From: CAG-791 sp045546175
GTDB lineage: Bacteria; Bacillota; Clostridia; Lachnospirales; Lachnospiraceae
Assembly: GCA_045546175.1 (NCBI GenBank)
Contig: JAZQCI010000061.1
Coordinates: forward strand, 1 to 28,942
Reading direction: 5' to 3'
Length of the DNA: 28,942 bases
A model generated the notes under the pieces. It had not been told where the DNA came from and did no database searches. It was given only the letters and a program-made list of their open reading frames with translations. This document shows positions 1-6,212 of the stretch, one piece after another. A program made the translations under genes and the position numbers. Each line of letters starts with the position of its first letter. Position 1 is the stretch's first letter.

Positions 1-576
1 CAGACAGTGGATTCTTACGACACGGTTCTCGTCGGTTTCCGATATTTGCCGCAACAGATTCATATACGGCTTGACGAATTCCGGCCTGCGCTTGCCGAGG
101 ACGCGGAAGATCTCCGGCGCTTCCATCCGCACCTTGTCATCTGCATCATGCAGGAGCTTCTCAAATATCGGCATGTGGCCTTCATAAATGTCAGGCGCGT
201 TCGTGGCAATATTTTCTGATGCCCAGATAAACGCCAACCGGACCTTCGATGCCTCATCCGAGGCGAAGCGGAATAGACCAGCCCAATGCGGCTCGATCGC
301 CGGATAGCTGCCTCGTCCGATCCTGCCGAGGGCGTTCACAGCCCGCTCCCGCAAAAGCGGCTCCGGGCTGTCAAGGAAGGAGGCGATGGCCGGAACCGCA
401 TCCTGCACGGACTGAGGGTAGCTGAGTCCCATCTCACCAAGTAACCAGAGCGCCTTTGTCTGTATCTTTACGGAGTCATGGGTGATGAGAGAGGAAACAT
501 AGGGGATACTCTCCTGCCATCTGTCCTTGTCCTTTGTCAGGACTCCAAGTTCTTTATAAAGTTCTGTTTCGGTCAT
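1..576 (-). CDS. HEAT-repeat domain protein (C-terminus beyond window)
   Basis: Reading down from ATG at 576, 192 codons run without a stop to the window edge, so the C-terminus is missing. The protein starts MTETELYKELGVLTKDKDRW and then shows helical pairs typical of HEAT/armadillo repeats, for example KIQTKALWLLGEMGLSYP, LLRERAVNALGRIGRGSYP and KVRLAFIWASENIATN. HEAT proteins are protein-binding scaffolds and some act in DNA repair (AlkC/AlkD); no specific role can be assigned. GAGAGG lies 8 nt before the ATG. It is last of three minus-strand genes, 28 nt after the GNAT gene, so probably co-transcribed. Seen: open frame and repeat pattern. Inferred: operon. Confidence 0.75.
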   Translation of the reverse strand, partial: MTETELYKELGVLTKDKDRWQESIPYVSSLITHDSVKIQTKALWLLGEMGLSYPQSVQDAVPAIASFLDSPEPLLRERAVNALGRIGRGSYPAIEPHWAGLFRFASDEASKVRLAFIWASENIATNAPDIYEGHMPIFEKLLHDADDKVRMEAPEIFRVLGKRRPEFVKPYMNLLRQISETDENRVVRIHCL

Positions 577-604
577 ATCACTGGCCTCTCAAAACTGGAA
601 TTGT

Positions 605-1036
605 CTATTTGTTCAGAATGCAGTTATAACGAACGACTGACCCATCGGGATAATCAATGATGCTTTTCTCCTCAGAAAAGCCGCATCTGCGGTAGAAACC
701 AATTGAATCATCGTCCGTCTGCGCTTCGATTCTTCCTATTCTTTCCAACTCCATTGCGCTTAAGATCAGCTGTTTTCCGATCCCGCGACGTCTGAACTTT
801 TCAGACACGGCAATTCCGATAATCTCCGCGGCGGCTTCTGAAAACTTCAGAACCATCATGCCGGCTTTCCTGTTTCGATCTTCACATACAAATACTTTCA
901 CCGATGAAGCTTGTAAAAAGCCTTCCATCTGTGTCCTATAGTCCTCGCATGTAGGATGATACATGCAGGGAGCATAGATCGAGTATGCTTCTTCTGATAG
1001 CAGCCAGTCTGTATCCTCGCATACTGCAACTTTCAT
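605..1036 (-). CDS. GNAT family N-acetyltransferase
   Basis: 143 aa, a normal length for a single GNAT domain. Motif A, the acetyl-CoA pyrophosphate loop, is clear at about residues 73-91 as IGIAVSEKFRRRGIGKQLI (R-R-x-G-I-G-K). It is followed by an MELERIGRIEAQT strand and the late GFYRRCGF motif. The family transfers acetyl groups from acetyl-CoA to amines; the substrate cannot be read from sequence. The start is preceded by GGAGG 6 nt upstream of the ATG. It follows the ArsC-like gene after 32 nt and precedes the HEAT gene by 28 nt, consistent with one operon. Confidence 0.88.
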   Translation of the reverse strand: MKVAVCEDTDWLLSEEAYSIYAPCMYHPTCEDYRTQMEGFLQASSVKVFVCEDRNRKAGMMVLKFSEAAAEIIGIAVSEKFRRRGIGKQLILSAMELERIGRIEAQTDDDSIGFYRRCGFSEEKSIIDYPDGSVVRYNCILNK

Positions 1037-1068
1037 GACTGTCCTCCAAACCCCGATCTGCCATCAAG

Positions 1069-1410
1069 TCACTTCCACGTCTTCCATACGTCCGGCTGGT
1101 AACCGACTGTCGCCTGTTTTCCGTTCCTGACAATAGGAAGTTTTAGGACTGACTGGTTTTCGAGCACTTTCTGCATCTTACCTTCTGCAGCAATATATTT
1201 GATCATCATGAGCGTATCCTGGTCCTTGCAGTTTTCATCGATCATGGCTTCCAGCCCACCGACCGCCTGCATGACCGACTGGAATTCGCCCTTGCTCAGC
1301 CCTTTTTCCTTCATGTCTACGGATTGGAACCGGATCCCGCGCTCTTTGAAATAACGTTCAGCTTTTCTTGTATCACTGCTCTTTTTTGTTCCGAATATCT
1401 GGATGTTCAT
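1069..1410 (-). CDS. ArsC/Spx-like thioredoxin-fold protein lacking the usual cysteine
   Basis: 113 aa, the usual size of the ArsC/Spx/YffB family. It begins MNIQIFGTKKSSDTRKAERY. In relatives the segment after the first strand is TKKC-x-D-T-x-KA with the catalytic or redox cysteine; here that position is Ser. The only Cys visible is further on (DENCKDQD). The late LKLPIVRNGKQATVGYQPDVW segment matches the family's cis-Pro (L-P-I-V-R) and C-terminal region. An in-frame ATG at 1419 lies directly against AAAGG, too close to use; the ATG at 1410 has AAAGGA 8 nt upstream and is chosen. True arsenate reductase activity is doubtful; a binding or regulatory role or decay are alternatives. Confidence 0.8.
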   Translation of the reverse strand: MNIQIFGTKKSSDTRKAERYFKERGIRFQSVDMKEKGLSKGEFQSVMQAVGGLEAMIDENCKDQDTLMMIKYIAAEGKMQKVLENQSVLKLPIVRNGKQATVGYQPDVWKTWK

Positions 1411-1445
1411 GACCGGCATCCTTTCTGATAAATTCTCTGATAATG

Positions 1446-1477
1446 CAACCGTATCACACTTTGTGATGCATTGCTAT
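1446..1477. promoter_or_regulatory. Upstream block shared with the LysR/carA intergenic region
   Basis: This 32-bp stretch sits 36 nt upstream of the ArsC-like start. It matches 6014-6046 at about 27 of 33 positions, both ending in GTGATGCATTG then CTAT. It contains a perfect 6-bp inverted repeat, ATCACA and TGTGAT separated by CTT (1453-1467). A shared site for the regulator encoded by the LysR gene is an inference; the similarity is directly visible. Confidence 0.5.
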
Positions 1478-1639
1478 ATGATGGAGGACAATGGGCTATT
1501 TGTTATCCATCATATTTTTCGCTATCGGCATGAATAATGACCATATGTTTTGACTATACAGGCATAACAAAATCCAGAGCCTGAGCCCTGGATCCTGTTT
1601 ATGTGTTATTGAGTTATTCTCTTGTACAGTACCTCCCCG
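1478..1639. other. Gene-free stretch with a weak hairpin
   Basis: No convincing gene. The one structure is ATCCAG pairing with CTGGAT at 1575-1596 (approximate), with one mismatch further in, followed on the minus strand by TTTTG. It may be a weak minus-strand terminator behind the O-acetyltransferase and gene-remnant transcript. Confidence 0.35.
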
Positions 1640-1898
1640 TCACTTGATCTCCTCGATCGTCGTGACAAAGCCCCTGTCTCTTGTCTTGACGACACGGATC
1701 CTGCACAGTTCGTAGTTTCTGTTTCCCAAATGCGAAGATCGTGTCACAAGGACTCATGGGAGAAAGCGAAAGCGGGATCGGATAATCCTGGACAACAGAG
1801 GATACCTCCTCCCCGACAGCCCTGCGGTGTTTCCAGAAACTTTCCGTCTATGAATTGGTCATGTGGCAGACCACGTGTGGCTTGATATATCCGGCCAT
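1640..1898 (-). pseudogene. Remnant of a RibD/dihydrofolate-reductase-like gene
   Basis: One nucleotide after the acetyltransferase stop codon there is an ATG (1898) reading MAGYIKPHVVCHMTNS and then a stop. In the next frame the sequence continues FIDGKFLETPQG, so together they read PHVVCHMT-S-IDGKF. This matches the N-terminal signature of RibD C-terminal/dihydrofolate reductase-like proteins (K-P-x-V-x-x-H-M-x-S-I-D-G-K). A second frame change follows, and an open stretch ending NYELCRIRVVKTRDRGFVTT... stops at 1640; its family is not recognised. The expected length is near 230 residues and only about 85 codons of space exist, so this is a broken, internally deleted gene. The N-terminal match is stronger than the identity of the tail. 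Confidence 0.45.
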
Positions 1899-1899
1899 T

Positions 1900-2517
1900 T
1901 TACAAATGCCGGAGCACCCGGGCCGGAACTCCCCCGACAACAGTATTAGCGGGGACATCACTGGTTACTACTGCCCCTGCGGCAACGACGGCGCCATCAC
2001 CAACTGTCACGCCCTGCAGGATGGTGGCGTTTGCGCCGATCCATGCATTTTTACCGATCACGATCGGCTTTGGGATCAGGTCATGCCTTCTGGCAGGATC
2101 AAGAACGTGGTTCAGTGTCGCCAGGACGGCGTGATGCCCGATCAATGCGCCTTCTTTAATCAGAATCCCGCCCTGGTCCTGCATGGAGACACCGGCATTG
2201 ACATATACGCCGTCCTCAAAGATGATGTTGGCGCCAAAGTCGGTACTGAATGGTGGGACGATCCCGACGTGGGCAGGTACTTCTCTGCAGGTCAGTTCCT
2301 CAAGGAGGTCATGGAGTTCTTCAGGTGTGTGATAATGATTGTTCATCTCATCCGTAATGATCAGGGCGCGCTGCGTCATGACAGCGGACAGCTCCATTTC
2401 CGGAGACTCCTGTGTTATGACGGCATCTTTTTCCTTAACAAATTCCCTGAAGCGGTGAATCCGGTCCATATCCGGCCTTCGCAGGCTTTCAATAAGCTCT
2501 TTCTTCTGCATACTCAT
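1900..2517 (-). CDS. Maltose/galactoside O-acetyltransferase-like hexapeptide enzyme
   Basis: 205 aa, normal for the LacA/Maa/NodL family. An N-terminal Mac-type segment (about 1-60) precedes a left-handed beta-helix made of hexapeptide turns, seen as VYVNAGVSM, ALIGHHAVLA, AWIGANATILQGVTVG and AVVAAGAVVTSDVPANTVVG, and it ends in the usual GGVPARVLR. The catalytic His is likely the one in TLNHVLDP (HPLD in relatives). Members acetylate sugars from acetyl-CoA; the acceptor is unknown. GAAAGGTG precedes two close ATGs (2517 and 2511); either may be used. It follows the small-gene run after 35 nt. Confidence 0.88.
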   Translation of the reverse strand: MSMQKKELIESLRRPDMDRIHRFREFVKEKDAVITQESPEMELSAVMTQRALIITDEMNNHYHTPEELHDLLEELTCREVPAHVGIVPPFSTDFGANIIFEDGVYVNAGVSMQDQGGILIKEGALIGHHAVLATLNHVLDPARRHDLIPKPIVIGKNAWIGANATILQGVTVGDGAVVAAGAVVTSDVPANTVVGGVPARVLRHL

Positions 2518-2552
2518 GCACCTTTCTCGGATTATTCTACGTTATCTCTCCG

Positions 2553-3017
2553 TCAGAACACTATATCCTGATACCCTATCTCATCGATCTTCTCGTCCAG
2601 GAAGCGGATACCCAATCCGTTCTCATCATCCCACGAACAGCTGAAGGCCAGGCATACACACCGGCCGTCATAGATCCCGTCATCCGGGATCACCATCTGG
2701 TCCAGGCTGATCATCCCAAGGACGTCTGAAGGATGGTCGATGGGAGGGTAACAGCTGTTGTATTCCTGATCATATCCGAGCTCTTTCCGGAGGCTGATAT
2801 AGTATTTCGCGATCGCCAGAGCGACGTCATCCATTATGCTGCTCCATGCCGCCATGAAGGCCTTATAAGAGCTGCGCTGCTGCTCTGTAACAGGCGTATC
2901 ATCCTCACCGCATACCGTTAGATCGATCTCTTCCATTTTTCCGAAACAGTCTATTTCCACAGTCCCGTTCCAGCCATATTCGTATTCCAGATTTCCAAAT
3001 ACAGGGTCCCTCATCAT
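2553..3017 (-). CDS. DUF6985-like protein, possible immunity factor
   Basis: 154 aa, acidic, no signal peptide or membrane segment. The N-terminus MMRDPVFGNLEYEYGWNGTV followed by an EIDCFGKMEEIDLTV strand fits the DUF6985 pattern (x-D-P-V/I-F-G-x-x-x-x-x-x-G-W) as I know it, and the C-terminus CSWDDENGLGIRF resembles its D-x-E-x-G-I/L segment. Function is unknown. Members occur in runs of small immunity-like proteins beside polymorphic toxin loci, but no toxin is visible here. AAAGGA lies 6-7 nt before the first ATG. It is fourth of four small genes and 60 nt after its upstream neighbour. Confidence 0.7.
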   Translation of the reverse strand: MMRDPVFGNLEYEYGWNGTVEIDCFGKMEEIDLTVCGEDDTPVTEQQRSSYKAFMAAWSSIMDDVALAIAKYYISLRKELGYDQEYNSCYPPIDHPSDVLGMISLDQMVIPDDGIYDGRCVCLAFSCSWDDENGLGIRFLDEKIDEIGYQDIVF

Positions 3018-3077
3018 GATATCCTTTCCCTGATCAGTACCGGTCTGTTCGTTTCGCCTTCTTCTTTTTCAGCAGCT

Positions 3078-3524
3078 TCAGACTTCCTTATAGTAGTCCT
3101 TAACACCGATGCCGATCGTAGTCCAGTATTCTTCCTCTTCAGAATCCTTCCAGATCCCGATGCTGGTCTCAAGAAACCCGAAAGAATCGTCCTCGCTGTC
3201 ATCAATCTCACCATTATTATGCTCGGACAGGGTCCTGACGACATCGGTATCCTTAGTATCAAACACAGAAATGCCGTAGATATACGGTCTCAATTTTCCA
3301 TAGTGGCCGCCCAGAAACTCAATGTACTCAAGACGGTCATGCTGGTCGAAATCAAGAGCCAGCTCGGAGTCAAAATAGAAATGGCGCCAGCTCCCGCCGC
3401 CGTAGTTTTCGTGGATATGTTCAGGCTCTCCGAGAACGGGGATCACTGCCTGCTTTTTCTCACCCAGACGTATCTCTTTCCCGTCCAGGATCATCTTTTC
3501 CAGTGGTATCAGTTTGATGTCCAT
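3078..3524 (-). CDS. Uncharacterised acidic protein, immunity-like
   Basis: 148 aa and acidic, with a SEHNNGEIDDSEDDSFGF stretch and many aromatic residues (GGGSWRHFYFDSELALDF, LEYIEFLGGHYGKLRPYIYG). No catalytic motif, signal peptide or transmembrane segment. The beta-rich, acidic, single-domain character is typical of immunity proteins of contact-dependent toxin loci, but I do not recognise a named family. The Shine-Dalgarno GAGGTG overlaps the stop codon of the upstream gene (gap 4 nt), so the two are translationally linked. Confidence 0.72.
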   Translation of the reverse strand: MDIKLIPLEKMILDGKEIRLGEKKQAVIPVLGEPEHIHENYGGGSWRHFYFDSELALDFDQHDRLEYIEFLGGHYGKLRPYIYGISVFDTKDTDVVRTLSEHNNGEIDDSEDDSFGFLETSIGIWKDSEEEEYWTTIGIGVKDYYKEV

Positions 3525-3528
3525 TTTG

Positions 3529-3846
3529 TCACCTCAGGTCCAATAGCTGGCGGACAGCGTCCTTTGTACTGTCACTGAATTCCTCTAGATCACTCATGTC
3601 GATCACGCCCGTCCGGCAAAGAAGGACAAGATCGTAGATCGCGTCGCCTTTACTGATCTCGATGCTCACTCCGGGGTGCTTTTTGTCTTTCCTGATGCGC
3701 TCTTCCAGCTCCCAGAAATGATCTGCCGCATCGCCATCTCCGCTTAGGAGCTCGATATATTCCCGGTTCAGATTCCTGATGTAGCGTGTCTGCCATTTGG
3801 GGACGCATTCCCTGAACAACTTCCAGTCTCTTTTCGATATTTCCAC
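3529..3846 (-). CDS. Uncharacterised small protein (start GTG)
   Basis: 105 aa from GTG at 3846, which has AAGGAGAGG ideally placed upstream. A longer in-frame TTG start at 3876 would put this site inside the gene and is rejected. The sequence is helical and charged (EISKRDWKLFRECVPKWQTR, YIELLSGDGDAADHFWELEE) with a KDKKHPGV segment and a C-terminal acidic helix. No membrane segment. Similar hypothetical proteins are common in Lachnospiraceae, to my knowledge without a function. Second gene of the four-gene run; its stop overlaps the next gene's ribosome binding site. Confidence 0.7.
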   Translation of the reverse strand: MEISKRDWKLFRECVPKWQTRYIRNLNREYIELLSGDGDAADHFWELEERIRKDKKHPGVSIEISKGDAIYDLVLLCRTGVIDMSDLEEFSDSTKDAVRQLLDLR

Positions 3847-3889
3847 AGGCCTCTCCTTTTTGTGTACCTTTGGCAAAAGTTACACAATA

Positions 3890-4102
3890 TCATCTCTTTT
3901 CCAGGGCTGCCGGCATGACTTCCTCCGGCCAGAGACTCCCCTCATCGATCCCCACAGTATATAGCCAGTCATCGTCGGCAGTCAGCTGCCGGGTAAGACC
4001 GTCTTCATCTACCAAGGTTACTATGACCTGGTTTCTCTCCTCTGCGGACCTCTCCTCGCATCCGTAGTCGCTTTCCTGGATCCTTTTGACTGTCCATGCC
4101 AT
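3890..4102 (-). CDS. Uncharacterised 70-residue protein
   Basis: Begins MAWTVKRIQESDYGCEERSA and continues with a strand-rich, acidic body (QVIVTLVDEDGLTRQLTADD) and an LWPEEVMP tail. GGAAGG lies about 10 nt before ATG 4102; a longer GTG start at 4123 would overlap that site and is rejected. It is the first gene of the small-gene run, with 43 nt to the next start. Function unknown; soluble and cytoplasmic by appearance. Confidence 0.65.
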   Translation of the reverse strand: MAWTVKRIQESDYGCEERSAEERNQVIVTLVDEDGLTRQLTADDDWLYTVGIDEGSLWPEEVMPAALEKR

Positions 4103-4143
4103 TTTCTTATTTCCTTCCGTCACCGCACCCGGATTCCCTGATT

Positions 4144-4227
4144 TCAGTCTACAAAATATTTCTTGCGGTAGGCGACCACAACCAGGTCAGGCGCGTTCTC
4201 TACCGCACCTTCAAAGTTCTTAAATAT
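4144..4227 (-). pseudogene. Possible C-terminal remnant of a lost gene
   Basis: A frame open for 27 codons overlaps the last residues of the DNA-repair gene in a different frame and ends APDLVVVAYRKKYFVD then TGA at 4144. The peptide looks protein-like, but no start or ribosome site precedes it. It may be the tail of a gene deleted when the AlkD-like gene and the small-gene run were joined, or chance. Family not recognised. Confidence 0.25.
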
Positions 4228-4886
4228 GCCTTTTGTTCATCCGTAATCCGATAGCTTTCAATACTTTTCTGGATAGCTTTATTATGCACCCAATCTGCCA
4301 GCCTTCTGTCTTCCAGATATGGTAAAACAGATTCATACTGTTTCGCCAGAGCGGTCGCAAAATACCATGCGATCATCATATTGATGTAATACTCCGCTGA
4401 TCTGACCTCCGCAACCATATCCGCATACTTCGTGTCAAAATGCTCATCCAGAAAATACTTCATCAGCATACCGATTGCAAATCTGACTGTGTAGGTCTTA
4501 TCTGAATTGATCCATGTCTGAATGAATGAAAGCAGCTTCTCCGGCTCTTTTTTGAAAACTTTTGGAGAAAGCTGATCACAGGTCGCCCAGTTGTCAATAA
4601 AAGGAAGGAATGCATTGACCTTCCCTATGCACTTGTCATAATCTTTTTCCAACGATATTACAAACGCATGCAGCTGGTCTTCATCAAAATACTGATGCGG
4701 CAGATATGACAAGAATTCACCAATGTCCTGATCTTTGCTCAGGCTCTTTGCAAAGTCCCGAAGGGCAGGTGTTCTGACACCTATGATCCTGTCTCGGGAT
4801 ACAGTGGGAATAATTTTGGCCTGCATCAAAGCATAGTCCTTATCCTGCAAACGGAACAGCTCCGCCACGATCTCATTTCTGTTCAT
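4200..4886 (-). CDS. AlkD-like DNA alkylation repair protein
   Basis: 228 aa of HEAT-like helices in the DNA alkylation repair enzyme family. Family signatures include IIGVRTPALRDFAKSL near residue 34, the PHQYFDEDQLHAFVI helix, FIDNWATCDQLSPK with the conserved W and D, the AIGMLMKYFLDEHFD segment, YYINMMIAWYFATALAKQYE, and the C-terminal WVHNKAIQKSIESYRI. AlkD glycosylases remove bulky or charged alkylated bases (N3/N7-alkylpurines) without base flipping; the W and D in the DNWATCD motif are the likely functional pair. The start ATG abuts the upstream stop codon (TAAATG), suggesting coupling to the small membrane gene. Activity is inferred from family. Confidence 0.88.
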   Translation of the reverse strand: MNRNEIVAELFRLQDKDYALMQAKIIPTVSRDRIIGVRTPALRDFAKSLSKDQDIGEFLSYLPHQYFDEDQLHAFVISLEKDYDKCIGKVNAFLPFIDNWATCDQLSPKVFKKEPEKLLSFIQTWINSDKTYTVRFAIGMLMKYFLDEHFDTKYADMVAEVRSAEYYINMMIAWYFATALAKQYESVLPYLEDRRLADWVHNKAIQKSIESYRITDEQKAYLRTLKVR

Positions 4887-5186
4887 TTATTTTCTCCGAC
4901 AATCCCGATATGTTATATAAGAAACCGTAAACAGAAATACAAACGAAGATATAAGTGTAATAAGGTTCGAGATCTGAGTGTAGTATGCAAATATCTTCCC
5001 CATGATTACGTACCCCCTTCCATTATTATACAATCCTGCTTTTAGAAAATCATCAAATGTAATCGTTGCAATGTCCAATGTTAAGGCATACGAAACGGGC
5101 AGGATCAAGGCTCCGGCCTCTCTCCTGCCCGCAGGTTTCTCCATTATCTCATTCGAGATAACTGTATTCCCAAAAATCTGTGACAC
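4887..5186 (-). CDS. Small membrane protein, possibly a truncated 6-TM (Pr6Pr-like) protein
   Basis: The open frame begins with a GTG (5186) lacking a good ribosome site; an internal ATG at about 5144 (MEKPAGRREAGALILP) is an alternative. Only the C-terminal half has a clear membrane segment, ISNLITLISSFVFLFTVSYI, preceded by GKIFAYYTQ. The F-x-Y-x-T-x-x-S-N-L order recalls the first loops of the Pr6Pr multi-pass family, which has about 200 residues and six segments. Here everything after one or two segments is gone. Its stop overlaps the spacing of the AlkD-like start. A truncated gene is as likely as a functional small protein. Confidence 0.45.
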   Translation of the reverse strand: MSQIFGNTVISNEIMEKPAGRREAGALILPVSYALTLDIATITFDDFLKAGLYNNGRGYVIMGKIFAYYTQISNLITLISSFVFLFTVSYITYRDCRRK

Positions 5187-5297
5187 CCGTCTTGTTCAGA
5201 ACTGCAAATAAATCATAGCAACATTCCGAATATTCGAAAAATACAGCTGTCTTGTCATCAGCGATAAGTTTCTGTTATCGCAAAGTATTGCCTGCAC
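5187..5297. other. Gene-free stretch with inverted repeats
   Basis: No gene seen. It holds a perfect 7-bp inverted repeat, GCGATAA and TTATCGC (5261-5281, 7-nt loop), and the 10-bp palindrome CGAATATTCG near 5227. Neither is followed by a T run, so they are not called terminators. Confidence 0.4.
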
Positions 5298-5323
5298 AAA
5301 AAAAGCTGTCCATAACGGACAGC
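5298..5323 (-). terminator. Rho-independent terminator of the LysR gene
   Basis: Perfect 7-bp stem, GCTGTCC and GGACAGC (5305-5323), with a 5-nt loop, followed on the minus strand by seven T (5304-5298). It lies 20 nt after the LysR stop codon. Confidence 0.88.
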
Positions 5324-5342
5324 CAAAATACAGATTGCTTAT

Positions 5343-5954
5343 TTAAATCTCTTTATAATCCAACAGTTTTTTCACATATGCCTCCCCGTAAACCGACAAA
5401 GAGCTTCCTTTTCTTGTGATATACCCAATGGTAAGGGGGTCCTCCTCCTTCAATTTGATCGACACAAGGCCCTGTAAGATCGCGGTATCGCCGGACAGCA
5501 TCCCTGAACCTACCGAATATCCTGACAGCTCAGCGATAATCTCCATTGACGTCGCACGGTCATCTGACTTGATCATCTTGTCAAAATCATAATCCGCCAT
5601 GATTTCTCGAGATCCATCAGTTTGATCGTATCGGTGAAGGCTTTTATGACAAAAATTATAATGCTGAGTGGATACTGAAAAACGCTCCTTCCCACTGTTT
5701 TTTGATAAATAGCGCTCTTCAAGGATTTCATACTGTGCTACGGTTTTCTTTGCATAAGAAATGAACTCCCTGCCTTCATCTGTCAGGGATATTCCTTTAT
5801 TGGTGCGCTCGAATATCAGTATTCCGAGTTCTTCCTCAAGTTCATGAATACTTGAAGACAAGGCAGGCTGTGAGACATACAGCTTTTTCGCGGCGGCCCT
5901 CATCGAAGAGGATGTCGCAGTCTCCAAAACATATCTGATCTGGTTAATATTCAT
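5343..5954 (-). pseudogene. LysR-type regulator with internal deletion and compensating frameshift
   Basis: The 203-residue frame starts with an intact LysR winged-helix domain: MNINQIRYVLETATSSSMRA, AAKKLYVSQPALSSSIHELE and TNKGISLTDEGREF. LysR proteins are normally about 300 residues. After STQHYNF the frame reads a non-family stretch, CHKSLHRYDQTDGSREI, but the neighbouring frame there reads VIKAFTDTIKLMDLEK, which is family-like. So an extra T in the run at 5651-5655 shifted the frame. A deletion of roughly 100 codons, with its junction near 5595-5603, restored it before MIKSDDRATSMEIIAELSGY. Most of the first effector-binding subdomain is gone. The DNA-binding domain and C-terminal subdomain remain readable, so a DNA-binding product is possible but ligand sensing is probably lost. 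Confidence 0.75.
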
Positions 5955-5999
5955 TTATACAACCTCGACATTTGCGGCGATGCGTTCACTTATCATTCC

Positions 6000-6046
6000 A
6001 TTATATCGCAACACAACCATACCATATTTCGTGATGCATTGGCTAT
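6000..6046 (-). promoter_or_regulatory. LysR promoter region and shared upstream block
   Basis: On the minus strand a perfect TATAAT lies at 6005-6000, 46 nt before the LysR ATG. The -35 position (6028-6023, AATATG) is weak and falls inside the 33-bp block (6014-6046) shared with 1446-1477. A weak -35 covered by a conserved block is the usual layout for an activator-dependent promoter; autoregulation by LysR is inferred. Confidence 0.5.
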
Positions 6047-6073
6047 TGACAAATCTCCGCATCCGCCTATAAT
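6046..6073 (+). promoter_or_regulatory. Consensus promoter of the carAB-murT-gatD unit
   Basis: Perfect -35 TTGACA (6046-6051) and perfect -10 TATAAT (6068-6073) with a 16-bp spacer. Transcription would start near 6080, giving a leader of about 130 nt before carA. Confidence 0.85.
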
Positions 6074-6100
6074 TTTTACAAATGAAATATCGTAATTCTC

Positions 6101-6151
6101 AAGGCGCAATGACGTGCCGGAGCTCAAATGCTTCGGGGGGCATTGCGCCTT
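6101..6151 (+). promoter_or_regulatory. Folded carA leader, candidate attenuator
   Basis: Perfect 11-bp outer stem, AAGGCGCAATG with CATTGCGCCTT (6101-6111 and 6141-6151). It encloses a 7-bp inner stem, CCGGAGC with GCTTCGG (6117-6123 and 6130-6136, one G-U pair), with a 6-nt loop. TTCTTTG follows, a short U-rich tract. It lies between the promoter and the ribosome site. It could be a transcription attenuator or a terminator that limits carAB; no PyrR-binding or T-box signature was recognised. Confidence 0.6.
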
Positions 6152-6212
6152 CTTTGCGTGTAAGCAATGCGGCATGGCTCATTGCCCGCGCAACCGGAAA
6201 GGACACCTTCCT

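Noticed and set aside
6114..6212. N-terminal extension of CarA from GTG 6114
   Set aside because: It would start inside the leader hairpin, has no ribosome site, and the added residues are unlike CarA.
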